NCBI GenBank assembly: GCA_037179515.1
Contig: JAXCGZ010009453.1
Span: 62,001-126,000 of the forward strand
Length of the DNA: 64,000 nucleotides
Reading direction: 5' to 3'
From: Halocaridina rubra
Lineage: Eukaryota > Arthropoda > Malacostraca > Decapoda > Atyidae
Every line of letters starts with the position of its first letter. Position 1 is the stretch's first letter. Positions 37,357-49,400 of the stretch are shown here, piece after piece. The notes under the pieces are model-generated. The model was not told where the DNA came from. It worked only from the letters and a program-made list of their open reading frames with translations, and made no database searches. The translations under genes and the position numbers were made by a program.

Positions 37357-38459
37357 TGTTGGGGGAATGGAGAGTTGTTAAGATTCTGTTTTACTAAGGG
37401 GACTCAGAGTACTGAGCTCGGTTAAGAGCTCACAAACAGACAGGACAGATATTTGTACTTGAACACCCCACCCGTTACGCGACTACTCGGTGAAATGAAA
37501 CTCAGAATTTAACTTTCTTTTAATTTTGGAAAAGCAATGACATTAAAAGAATTGAAATAAGTTTCCTAATTAAATTTTATGAAATGCTGCCTCAAATCCC
37601 GGAGGTGGTGAGCACAATTTCGTTTCCCGGCACCACAGATATATGCCAAGACTTTGGCCTCAACTCAACGATTACCTCTGTCACACAGGCAGAGTAGAAT
37701 AGAGGACATTTGTTTGTGCCAGATGAATTCCTGTGAAGATGCCACGTAAATAAGGTTTGAAATAACTTGACTGCTGAGGCGAGATGCTGCCTCTGGGATG
37801 TTTGGCCGTCAAATGAGGACGCTTCAATATCCCTCCTGGTGACGTCATCTGTAGGATATATTTCTAGAGCAGTAACTGTCTCTCATATCATTTAAGGGCT
37901 ACTTTAGTGGTGGTCCCTTTCAGGCAATTATAGCAGAGATGCAAGGGAGAGACAGTATTTTAGGTGCAACAAGTGGAAGCAAATAAAATAAAATGAGGAT
38001 AATAATAATGGAAAGTTAGGTTACTGGTAAACAATCTCTAGAACGTTCTTTGCGTTGTAGGGCGGAATTCAAGTATTCAAATAATAAAGAAGCTACTGAA
38101 ATATATCTAGACAGGATAATGACATAACAGCAAGGTCAAATTTATAAGAAAATTATCAGCAAGAGCTATTTTATCATAAGAAAATTGTAAAGAAAACGTA
38201 TATGATAGGTTCACTGAAAAGGTGGAAAGGTAGGAGCAGCCTTTATATCGGGACTCTGCTTCTACATGTACAAGAATAATAAATAAGGTATATTTAAAAT
38301 TAGCTATAAGCTAAAATATAAATTGCAAATAATCATAATCTGCAATAGTCAAGAAGTGGAATTTATTTTTTTAATTAGAAAAATGACAGTTAAGTTACTA
38401 AATTAACTAATAAGGCATCTACCAGCCTCTGGTGACTTTGAACGAAACACTCTGTCACA
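37357..38459 (-). mobile_element. Gypsy copy O 3' LTR, internally shortened
   Basis: About 1.1 kb, bounded by TGTTGGGGG (37,357) and CTCTGTCACA (38,459), the inverse of the LTR ends of P1. It lacks about 0.85 kb of the P1 LTR, with the deletion junction near 37,705-37,712. It shares the TTAAGATTCTG and AGCTCGGTTAAGAGCTC segments with the other LTRs. Confidence 0.85.
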
Positions 38460-39100
38460 AAGGCCCTTTCTAGGGAATATTGATTTAGCAAAATTCTACT
38501 ACAGAAGGCAAAAAAAGAACAGAGGAAGTTACGGTGACTTCAGTGTTATTATGAGGGATGAGATATCCTTCTCATGGAAAAGAACAAATGAACAATAAGA
38601 ATGGGATCCACCACTGGAACATATCATAATTATTAGGAAAAGTGACCAAGTCTTATAAACAAAACATTAAAAGACATGCAAAACATAAAAGATATGTGAT
38701 CAAATTCAAATTTAATGAAAATTAAAATCACAATTAGATATCAGTGAATATCAATATTTAAGTTTAAGAATGCTTCACATGCAAGAAGGCAATAATATAT
38801 ATATAAAAAAAAAACTACAATATACGCAAATGGAAAATTTTAACAACGTCGTCATTAACATTGGCGATTGGATTTAAAACAGTTTCAGCTATTCAACACT
38901 AAACTAAAATGTTTCCGCCATGTTCTGGCTTTCAGAGTTCCACAAAGGGAAATATAAAACTACGATCAAAGAAATATTCTTCATCTTTTTCGTCTTCCAC
39001 TAGGAATAACGTTTGTACGCTAAAATAAACAAGTACAGTACAGTATTGAAGACATAAAGGATAAACATAAAAAATAAACAACACATTAGAGAAGTAATCT
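38460..39100 (-). other. Gypsy copy O 3' untranslated region
   Basis: Corresponds to 50,647-51,283 of P1 and about 54,438-55,075 of M2. No coding sequence. The LTR-proximal end carries the AGAAAGGGCCTT-type purine run (minus reading) that may prime plus-strand synthesis. Confidence 0.7.
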
Positions 39101-42100
39101 TTACCGACTAGTCAAATTGAGGCTAACAGCACCAGCTTCCTCATTTGAGGGTAACGACCGTCGACTTAGTAGATCAGCAAGGTCATTGTCCTTGCCATGA
39201 ACATGTTGGGCAGTGAATTTGAAAAGATTCAGGAAAAGTGCACACTTTTTCAGGAGAGGATTTAGCTTGTCTGCAGTCTGTAAATATAGGAGAGGTCGGT
39301 GTTCGGTTCTCAGTGTAAAATGCTGGCCATACAGATGGACTTCAAATTTCTTTATGGCCAGATATACAGCTAGAGCTTCCTTCTCCACGGTGGAGTAATT
39401 TCGCTCTGCAGGGCGAAGCCTGCGGCTTGCATATCGCACTGGAGCTACTTCTGCTGAGTTGTCTGATCGGGCTGGCAAGAGCACGGCATCCAGGCCTTCG
39501 TCTGAGGCGTCGGTTTGCAAGATAAATGGAAAATTAGGGTTTACCAGTTGTAATACTGGCTCACCAGCCAATGCTTCTCGGAGCTTGAAAAATGCACACT
39601 CAGCTTCATCTGTCCATTGCACAGGGGAGGCTGTACCTTCATTTGAGGAGGTCATTTGCTGCAAAGGGGCAGCGATAGTATTAAAGTGTGGAATGAACCG
39701 TTGGTAGTAGCCGACACCACCCAGGAATGATCTCAGTTGAGTGACAGTAGCAGGTTTCTCCATATCCTTAATAGCTTGTACCCTGTCATGCAAAGGGGAC
39801 ATAACTCCTTCTCCGACCACGTGGCCGAGATACTGCAATTGTGTGAACCAAACTCACATTTGGAAGGCTTTAAATGAAGTCCATGTTGGTTCAGATGAGT
39901 GAGAACTCTGCGGAGAGTCTCGAGGTGCGATGACCAATCCTGAGAATGCACCAGGATGTCGTCTATAAAGCACGAAACATTGTAGAGATCCTGTAGTACT
40001 ATCCTCATAAGTGTGCTAAAGCAGCCAGGGGCATTTACCATACCAAAAGGCATGACCCTGAACTGGTATAGACCATATCTAGTGGAAGAGGCTGTTAGAG
40101 GCTTGGTTGTCTCGCTCAGCGGGACTTGCCAAATCCACTGGCCAGATCCAACTTGGACAGGTAACTGGTTTGGCAGAGCAATGAGAAAATATGCTCGGCG
40201 TCAGCAATGGGCTCTCCATCAAAGATGGTACAGGAGTTAAGCTTACGACAGGCAAGGTAGAACTTGTGACTGCCAGTAACGGCGAACACAAAGGCGAAAT
40301 GCTCTTTTCAACTATTCCAAGGCAGACCCCAGTGTCATGATCTTACTTCAGCCGTACGGACAGCTGGTGGGGAAGACCATAGGAATGCCGAAATGGCTCT
40401 GGGTCAGTCAATCTGACATGATGCTCAAAGGTAGCGGTAATGCCCGGGTGGTCGTTGAAGACGTTCTCATAGTCCTCTAATAGCTTATTCAGCTGTTCCC
40501 GTTGACTCGGGTGCAGTCTGGAGTTGATAATGCAATTGCTCACACTTTCCTTTCAGTGTGTGGCAATGGCAGGATCCTTACCATCATCAAAAGCTAAGCT
40601 TATGTCTTCAATTGCGAGGGCAGAGGCTGCGGCCAGAGGGGCTTCTTCCAAAAAGCCCCACTCCCGTAAGTCTGTCTCCACTGCAAGGGTGGAGTATTCC
40701 AATATAGGAGGTAAGGGGTGGCTATAATGGAGCACCTTTGTTGCTGCAGCCTCGGAGGTGCTGTTGATGCTGAGGGCATCTATAGAGGTTGCTGAGAGTG
40801 CCAGCGCAGGATCCCTGTGGGCCTCCGTGACCTCACAACATAGCTTCAGCTGGTTATTGTGGTATTTCCTGTTATTGCCATCAACATTTAGCACATGATT
40901 GTCAGGGGTCACCCGATGTACCACAGTGCACGGTCCTTTCCAGCGTAATATTAGCTTGCGAGTATCTGTTGGTAGAAGTAACAGAGCTCGATCTCCTGGT
41001 GTCAGGGCACGGCGCCGGGCACGTTTGTCAAAGAGGAGCTTGGCAGTCTGCTGATGACCCTTAATGACTAATTGTGCAGTTTTCCAAGCCTTTTTGAGAT
41101 GTGACGAAAACTTTAAAATATACTTACGGACGTCCCGATCGTCATCTTCGATGGTAGGTGAATCCCAATATTCTGCCAAGAATTCCACTGGGCCTCTGAC
41201 CTTATGACCATATATCAGCTCGAAAGGCGAGTATCCAGTAGTGTCGTGGGGCGTGTCTCTGAAGGAGAAAATGACAGCAGGGACGTACTTGTCCCACTGC
41301 CTAGGTATATCTATCTCTAGCTTGTGCAAACATCACTTCAATGTCCCGTTATAGTGTTAGCATGCGCCATTTGATTGGGCATGATAGACACTCGTACGAA
41401 TGTGCTTCATTTCTAAAAGGTTACAGAAAGCCTTAAAGTGCCTACTTGTAAACTGACTTCCATTGTCAGTTGTGACCTGCTCAGGAAAGCCAACCCTGGA
41501 GCAGATTTCAAATATGGCATGAGCGACTGCTTCAGTGGTGATACAAGACAGTGGCACTGCATCTGGGTACCTTGTTGCCAGGTCGACGTATACCATGAGG
41601 AGCTGTTTCCCCGTGGACGAAGCTGGATTAATAGGACCTAATATGTCAATAGCGACCTTGGAAAATGGCTCCATTGAGAGCTTAGTTATCCCCATGGGAA
41701 CTTTCGGTACCAGTGCCATAGAGGTGGATTGACAGACAGGACAGGAGCCCACATATCTGTCTACCTCGGCATACTTGTTTGGCCATGCAAAAGCCTTCTG
41801 AAGGACGTGCCGAATTTTTGCTTTGCCTCTGTGTCCACACAGAGGCAAATGGTGTGCCACATACATAGCCTGGCAGCGCAACGAAGTGGGCACCACCAAC
41901 TGTTTAAAGGTGTGGCCATCTTTAGTCACATGCCTACGAAGTACTCCATCTTCAAGGGCGTAAGTGATGTGGCCTCCTCTCACCATGAAGGTCCTTCTCT
42001 CGGTGGCCTGCTGCACCCAGCGTTTGAGGCTGGGGCAGTCTTGCTGCAATTTGGCAAAGTCTGGATGGGACTTCTGGCTCTAGAGGTGCATCATCTGGCA

Positions 42101-42262
42101 AAGGAGGTGGAAACTCTCTGCATTCCACATTGCGTGTACTAACCGCAGCAGACTCAGCGGAGTCAGTCAGAGAATCGTCCGAATCTTGGCATCGAGGCCA
42201 GGAGTTGCTGCTGCAATGGCTTCATTTGACTTCTCCCGAGGGAAGTTATAACAAGAAATGTC
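39101..42262 (-). pseudogene. Gypsy copy O pol (integrase, RT, RNase H), degenerate
   Basis: On the minus strand, from high to low coordinates: integrase (HHLPLCGHRGKAKI, VAIDILGPINPASS, VTTDNGSQFTSRHF, about 42,049-41,330), GPY/F region and linker (about 41,329-40,550), RT (PFGMVNAPGCFS, CFIDDILVHSQDW, about 40,540-39,733) and RNase H (FILQTDASDEGLDAVLL, about 39,838-39,101). Several frameshifts and small deletions, for example near 41,340, 40,545, 40,300 and 39,840. It begins abruptly at the codon where copy M2 is inserted. The domain order is the same as in P1. Confidence 0.88.
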
Positions 42263-42267
42263 CTTAT
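42263..42267. other. Target-site duplication of gypsy M2 (left)
   Basis: CTTAT, repeated at 62,741-62,745 directly after the far end of M2. Removing M2 and one CTTAT rejoins the O reading frame (minus strand YHK to DIS). Confidence 0.85.
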
Positions 42268-42884
42268 TGTTGGAGGTTCGGATGGTAGAGTGTTGTTAAG
42301 ATTCTGTTTTACTAAGGGGACTCAAAGTACCGAGCTCGGTTAAGAGCTCACAAACAGACAGGACAGATATTTGTACTTGAACACCCCATCTCTTTTACCA
42401 TTAGTCGGTTAAATGAAACTCAGAATTCAACTTTCTTTTAATTTTGGAAATGCAATGACATTAAAAGAATTGAATTAAATTTCTCAAATTGAATTTTATG
42501 ACATGCGGCCTCGAATCCCGGAGGTGGTGAGCCTGCTTTCGTTTCCCGGCACCATGGACGTATGCCAAGACTTTGGCCTCAACTCGACGATTTCCTCTGT
42601 CACACGGGCAGAGTAGAATAAAGGACACTGCAATTTCAGACACAGAAATGACACACTGTATATAATGGGAACTGAAAGCATGAGCACACATATAATGAGT
42701 TTCCAATGTCATTCTACTGGATGAAAATATATTGATTATTCACAGCTAACCAGAAATATTTATGCTACCATAATAGCATACAAAACCATTAATTCTTTAC
42801 TGGTTTTAAAGGAAAACAATTTATTCACTATTTAGGGTAAAGGAAGAATCTACGAGATAAATACAGTATTCATTCACTTTTGGT
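42268..42884 (-). mobile_element. Gypsy M2 3' LTR, left piece
   Basis: Starts TGTTGGAGGTT (inverse of the LTR end) and runs to the P1 insertion. Continues at 53,259-54,437. Together the pieces give about 1.8 kb, close to the 1.92 kb of the M2 5' LTR. Confidence 0.85.
42880..42884. other. Target-site duplication of gypsy P1 (left)
   Basis: TTGGT, repeated at 53,254-53,258. Removing P1 and one copy restores an LTR segment (TTTTGGTTAT) found intact at about 61,540-61,555. Confidence 0.9.
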
Positions 42885-44849
42885 TGTGACAGAGTGTTTC
42901 GCTCAATGTCAACAGAGGCTGTTAGGTGCCTTATCAAATAAATTAGTAACATAACTGTTATTTTCTAACTAAAAAAAATAATTCCCTTTAACATAACTGT
43001 TATTTTCTAACTAAAAAAATTAATTCCCACTTCTTGACTTTCGCAGATTATGATTATTTGCAATTTGTATTTTAGCTTATAGCTAATTGTAAATATAGCT
43101 TATTTACTCTTCTTGTACGTGTAGAAGTATAGCCCCAATATAAAGGCTGCTCCTATTTTTCTGTCTGCTACGAGCCAAGAAAATTAAGAAAAAAAGAACC
43201 AGTAACCTAACTTTTCATTATTATTCTCGTTTTATTTTATTTGCTTCCACTTGTTGCACCTAAAAATACTGTCTCTCCCTTGCATCTCTGCTATAATTGC
43301 CTGCCAGGGACCACCACTAAAATAGTCCTTAAAATGATATCAGAGCCAATTACTGCTCTAGAAATGTCTCCTACAGATGACCTCACGAGGAACAAGGAGA
43401 CGCTCTCTTTTGGCGCCGAGACTGCCCAGAGGCAACATCTCGCCTGGGTAGTCTAAGTTTATTTCAAATCTTAATTACGTGGCATCTTCACAGGAATTCA
43501 TCTAGCACAACAAGGAATTCATCTAGCACAACAAGGTGAGGGATAGTGTATGGTAAAGCTCGTGGGTCAAGCAAATTGGTTTATTTTCGAGAATTAGTTA
43601 CATTCGTTACTGGATAAATCTTATGGATTTCTATTCTCAGATTCCATTCCCATACACACGAAACTTTGTAGATTACCAAGCTGGAATCTCACATGCCAAA
43701 GTTAATTCCTTAACCTGTAAATTACAGCTGATATACATTGCTGAGAAGTTTCTTTTCACTGAATGTGATAAACGAAAATCTCATCCTCTGAAGACTGGTT
43801 ATGTGCCCGTAAAAATCTATCTCTCTTCCTAATAAATTCTAATTTAATTTCACCCCTTTCTATCATCGTAAATAAAGTGTTTTACGTTAAAAACTCGTCA
43901 ATAAAGCTATTTGCTAAAAAAAAAATTGCAAATATTTTAAAGGTAATTTTTCCCAGTTGGCTTTGCAAATATTTCTTGTTAACCACAATTTAATGAATGC
44001 ATACCGTATTTATCTTGCTAATTCTTCATATGTTGGGGATAAAGTGTTTTGAGTTATAAGTTGCAAATACCTCAAAAGGTGGTTTTGCACCCTTTATTTC
44101 ATTGCAAAGTTCTTGATAACTAAAAGTGAATGAATACTGTATTTATCTCGTAGATTCTTCCTTTATCCTAAATAGAGTGTTACCATATTAATTGTTAATC
44201 AGTAATAAGCATTGCAACCTTTGTGGTTGCCCACAATTTAAGGAATACATACAGTACTGTATTTGTCTTGCTTATTCTTCATTTATTGTGAATATATTGT
44301 TTTCTTTAAAACCAGTAAAGAATTAATGTTTTGTATGCTATTATGGTAGCATAAATATTTCTGGTTAGCTGTGAATAACCAATATATATTCATCCAGTAG
44401 AATGACATTGGAAACTCATTATATGTGTGCTCATGCTTTCAGTTTCCCATTATAAACAGTGTGTCATTTCTGTTTCTGAAATTGCAGTGTCCTGTATTCT
44501 ACTCTGCCTGTGTGACAGAGGTAATCATCGAGTTGAGGCCAAAGTCTTGGCATACGTCCGTGGTGCCGGGAAACGAAATCATACTCACCACCTCCGGGAT
44601 TCGAGGCAGCATTTCATAAAATTTAATTTGAGAAATTTAATTCAATTCTTTTAATGTCATTGCATTTCCAAAATTAAAAGAAAGTTGAATTCTGAGTTGC
44701 ATTTAACCGACTAATGGTAACAGAGCTGGAGTGTTCAAGTACAAATATCTGTCCTGTCTGTTTGTGAGCTCTTAACCGAGCTCGGTACTTTGAGTCCCCT
44801 TAGTAAAACAGAATCTTAACAACACTCTAGCATCCTAAACCCCCCCACA
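42885..44849 (+). mobile_element. Gypsy P1 5' LTR
   Basis: 1,965 bp, starts TGTGACAGAG and ends CCCCACA (TGTG...CACA ends). Against the 3' LTR I counted about five substitutions and three short indels by eye. Short open frames inside (for example 43,241-43,456) occur in both LTRs and look like chance. Promoter and polyadenylation signals should lie here; none is obvious by eye. Confidence 0.92.
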
Positions 44850-44853
44850 GATT

Positions 44854-44871
44854 TGGCGCCCGAACAGGGAC
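44854..44871 (+). promoter_or_regulatory. Gypsy P1 primer-binding site (tRNA-Lys type)
   Basis: TGGCGCCCGAACAGGGAC, four bases after the LTR end. This 18-mer is the classic complement of the 3' end of tRNA-Lys(UUU). Confidence 0.92.
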
Positions 44872-45533
44872 CCGAACAGACAGACTGATTTTATAAATTT
44901 ATTTTTATTTTGCTTTTTAACATTGCACCTGAAACCCGATTACCATTGGCTCGATTATTGATATGAATGAATCTTAGGCTGCACACGAAAATTTTCGCGC
45001 TAGAAACGTTGCGGATAAGAAATTTTTTTTTATTTTCAATATTGATTATGGTAACTAATATTTTCTTGTTTCCCATGTGGTAAACAATCTAACAGGAAAT
45101 CTACATGAGATTATGTGGTAACAGACTTTAGAAATTTTGCATGACGAGAAGACGTGTTATATAAAATTTCATTTATTTGCGTGATAAGATTGAGTTTTAA
45201 AGCATTCGTGTTTTATATATCCGTTAAAGGGTGATACTTGTTAGGAATTGTTTATATTTCCTTGGAATTAGGAATTGGGAGAAAGCATATTAAGTATTTT
45301 TGCTTATAATTGTGTTTTATATTCAAGCATTGACTGCTCATAGATTGGAAGAAAAACTTTGGTGTCATTTATCGAGCCTAGGCTAAGCCTTTCATGTGTC
45401 TGAGTTGTCACATGAAAATAAATTTTCTCATTAATAGTAGAAATGTGTAATCTGGCTGCCTAGTAAGCTGTTAGCTTATCGTTGGTGTATTTTGCATAGG
45501 ATCTGTGCCCTTTTGGTAACACTCCAGAATTTT

Positions 45534-45858
45534 ACTTACGACATTTTATTTGCGGGTACTGCCATATACGCGCTCATACGCAGGCACGACCGCGATACTG
45601 TACTTGTTCGTATTACTTACGGCATTTTATTTGTGGGTACTGCCATATACGCGCTCATACGCAGGCACGACCGCGATACTGTACTTGTTCGTATTACTTA
45701 CGACATTTTATTTGTGGGTACTGCCATATACGCGCTCATACGCAGGCACGACCGCGATACTGTACTTGTTCGTATTACTTACGACATTTTATTTGTGGGT
45801 ACTGCCATATATGCGCTCATACGCAGGCACGACCGCTATACTGTACTTGTTTGTACTC
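45534..45858 (+). repeat. 81-bp tandem repeat, four copies
   Basis: ACTTACGACATTTTATTTG starts at 45,534, 45,615, 45,696 and 45,777. Each unit contains GGTACTGCCATA and GCAGGCACGACCGC. Because 81 is divisible by three, a repetitive open frame appears at 45,492-45,920; I do not treat it as a gene. Confidence 0.9.
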
Positions 45859-45922
45859 TCAGGCACTGGGTGCTAGTCGGTAAAATTCATTGTTACTCAT
45901 TCCTTTCATTTGCACCATAACC

Positions 45923-46310
45923 GCAGGTACTGCCACGTATTGCTGTTAAGCAGGCACGACTGCCATTCTGTATTACCAGTGTTTCATACACTGTTTTGCA
46001 ACATTTTGTTGCTGTTGCACTTGATTGTCTTGCTCATTCCTTTCATTTGCACAATAACCGCAGGTACTGCCATATATTGCTGTTAAGCAGGCACGACTGC
46101 CATTCTGTATTACCAGTGTTTCATACACTGTTTTGCAACATTTTGTTGCTGTTGCACTTGATTGTGTTGCTCATTCCTTTCATTTGCGCAATAACTGCAG
46201 GTACTGCCACGTATTGCTGTTAAGCAGGCACGACTGCCATTCTGTATTACCAGTGTTTCATACACTGTTTTGCAACATTTTGCTGCTGTTGCACTTGATT
46301 GAATTTTGAG
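45923..46310 (+). repeat. 137-bp tandem repeat, three copies
   Basis: GCAGGTACTGCC starts at 45,923, 46,060 and 46,197. Units contain GCAGGCACGACTGCCATTC and are related to the 81-bp repeat through the GGTACTGCC and GCAGGCACGAC segments. Confidence 0.9.
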
Positions 46311-46467
46311 TCACTTTTATGGTGAGATTTTGAGATCACTTTTACGTTTAAGTTTGAACTGTGGTGTTGTGTGGTTCTATCATTTTTTTTTCTACTACTG
46401 TATTGTAGAGATTTGTTTTTTTTGTGGTTGTTTTGGCACTTCGTTATTGACTGTTCAGGAAACAAAC

Positions 46468-49400
46468 ATGGAAACCATCAAAACATTCGATGAGGAGCGT
46501 TACCTAGACATACTGCTTGCTAGGGGTGAGAGATACGGTTTTTCCCCAAGACAGAAGCTCTTCGAATGGGCTCATGAGAAGATGGTTGAGCGCAAAGATA
46601 AGCTGGAGAAGAGAGCAAGTGATGAGGCACAAGCACAACGTAAGGAGGCACAAGCACAACGTAAGGAGGCACAAGCACAACGTAAGGAGGCACAAGCACA
46701 ACGTAAGGAGGCACAAGCACAACATGAACATAAGCTTGCGCTTGCTCGGTTTCGAGCGGGAATCCCAGACAGTAGTCCTTTATCCGGAAATAGAGATTAC
46801 AGGAACGGGAAGCACAAGAGCCCCTTGCAGAACTTAAATCGTCCAGCTCATCCTCCTCACACTCCTAAGCCTTATTACGGCCATGCACCCACACTCAAGA
46901 AGGATGACCCGGTAAGACCTAAGCCTCAGCAGTTCAGAGGCAAAGGCCATTACTCTGCTCCACCTTCCCAGGGTTTTCAGCCAAACTCTAAGAGCCACCA
47001 CGCTCCCTCACACAGCGGCGGCCCACATAGCCGTCTGGCCACTCACTCAGCCCATGTTGTGGAAACAGGGCCAGAAAGGGCCAATGAGGATAACGCCGAG
47101 GAACCACCACACAAACTTGCCAATGTGGAATTCATCGAACATGATGATCTGGAAATGATCCCAAAATGCCTTGAAACCATAAATGGTGTGGAAGCTGAGA
47201 TAGCCCTTGACACAGGGGCCAATGGCATACTTGTTGATGAGAAATTCGTCAGGGATGAAGATTATACCGGCGAAGTCGTTCGTGTGCGGGTTGCTGAAGG
47301 AACACCCCAAATACGACGCTGCTGTGTCATTAACCTGGATTGCAAATACTACAAGGGAAAAGCCCCAGCTGTGGCAATGATTGGGCTTATGTACCCTGTC
47401 TTGATGGGTCGTGCACTGAACCTAGTTCCTACTTTCCAGGCCGACCTCTACCATAAGGACATTTCTCGTTATAACTTCCCTCGGGGGAAGTCACATGAAG
47501 CCATTTCCGCAGCAACTCCTGGCATCGATGCCAAGAATATGGACGATTCTCGGACTGACTCCGTTGAGTCTGCTGCAGTCAGTACACGTAATGTGGAACG
47601 CGGAGAGTTTCCCCCTCCTTTACCAGATGATGCACCTCTAGAGCCATTGAAGTCCACTCCAGACTTTGCCAAATTGCAGCAAGACTGCCCCAGCCTCAAA
47701 CGCTGGATGCAGCAGGCCACCGAGGGAAGGACCTTCACGGTGAGAGGAGGAGGCCAGATCACTTACGCCCTTGAAGATGGAGTACTTCGTAGGCATGTGA
47801 CTAAAGGTGGCCACACCTTTAAACAGTTGGTGGTGCCCGCTTCGTTGCGCCGCCAGGCTATGTATGTGGCACACCATTTACCTCTGAGTGGACACATAGG
47901 CAAAGCAAAAACTCGGCATGTCCTTCAGAAGGCTTTTGCATGGCCAAACATGTACGCCGAGGTAGACAGATATGTAGGCTCCTGCCCTGTCTGTCAGTGC
48001 ACCTCAACGGCACCGGTACCGAAAGTTCCCATGGGGATCACTAAGCTCTCAATGGAGCCAATTTCCAATGTCGCTATTGACATACTAGGTCCTATTAATC
48101 CAACTTTGTCCACGGGGAAACAATTCCTCCTGGTATATGATGACCTGGCAACAAGGTGCCCAGATGCAGTGCCACTGTCTTCTATCACAACTGAAGCAGT
48201 CGCTCATGCCCTATTTGAAATGTGCTCCAGGGTTGGCTTTCCTGAGCAGGTCACTTCTGACAATGGAAGTCAGTTTACAAGTAGGCACTTTGAGGCTTTC
48301 TGCAACCTTTTAGAAATCAAGCACATTCGTACGAGTGTCTATCATGCCCAATCAAATGGAGCATGCGAACGCTATAACGGGACATTGAAGCGATGTTTGC
48401 GCAAGCTAGTGATAGATATGCCTAGGCAGTGGGACAAGTACGTCCCTGCTGCACTTTTCTCCTTCAGAGACACGCCCCACGACACTACTGGATACTCGCC
48501 TTTCGAGATGATTTATGGTCATAAGGTCAGAGGCCCAGTAGAATTCTTGGCAGAATGTTGGGATTCACCTACCATCGAAGATGACGATAGGGACGTTCAT
48601 GAGTATATTTTGAAGTTTTCGTCTCACCTCAAAAAGGCATGGAAAACTGCACAATTAGCCATTAAGGGTCACCAGCAGACTGCCAAGCTCCTCTTTGACA
48701 AGCGTGCGCGGCGTCATGCCCTGACACCCGGAGATCGAGCTCTCTTACTTCTTCCAACAGATACCCGCAAGCTAATGCTACGCTGGAAAGGACCGTACAC
48801 TGTGGTACACCGGGTGACCCCTGACAATTATGTGCTAAATGTTGATGGCATTAACCGGAAATACCACATTAACCAGCTGAAGCTTTATTGTGAGGACCCG
48901 GAGGCCCACAGGGATCCTGCGCTGGCGCTCATAGCAACCCCTATAGATGCCTCAAGCATCAACAGAACCTCCGAGGCTGCAGCAACACAGGTGCTCCATT
49001 ATAGCCACCCCTTACTTCCTATATTGGAATACTCCACCCTTGCAGTGGAGACAGACTTACGGGAGTGGAGTTTTTCTGAAGAAGCCCCTCTGGCCGCAGC
49101 CACCGCCCTTGCAATTGAAGACATAAGCTTAGCTTTTGATGATGGTAAGGATCCTGCCATTCCCACACACCGAAAAGAAAGTGTGAGTAATTGCATTATT
49201 AACTCCAGACTGCAACAGAGTCAACAGGAACAGCTGAACAAGCTATTAGAGGACTATGAGAACGTCTTCAACGACCTCCCAGGCATTACCACTACCCTTG
49301 AGCATCATGTCAGATTGACTGACCCAGAGCCATTTCGGCATTCCTATGGTCTTCCCCACCAGCTGTCCTTACGGCTGAAGGAAGATCTTGACACTTGGGT

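Larger units (their letters stand above)
44872..46467 (+). other. Gypsy P1 leader with two tandem-repeat arrays
   Basis: About 1.6 kb of untranslated leader between the primer site and the first gag ATG. The first 650 bp are A/T-rich. Then come four 81-bp repeats and three 137-bp repeats (separate entries). M2 and O carry shorter, apparently single-copy versions. Confidence 0.75.

Noticed and set aside
43241..44654. Small frames inside the gypsy LTRs (repeated at 51,641-53,056)
   Set aside because: Duplicated only because the LTRs are identical; no start context or similarity to a known accessory gene, and broken in M2 and O LTRs.
44854..44871. tRNA gene fragments at the primer-binding sites
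   Set aside because: Only the 18-nt (gypsy) or 11-nt (BEL) complement of a tRNA 3' end is present; there is no cloverleaf.
45492..45920. Repetitive 142-residue frame in the P1 leader
   Set aside because: Produced by an 81-bp tandem repeat whose length is a multiple of three; the sister copies do not carry the array.
46306..46467. 54-residue N-terminal extension (MSHFYG...) of the P1 polyprotein
   Set aside because: It translates the leader, has no counterpart in the gag of M2 or O, and the Met at 46,468 aligns with their gag start region.
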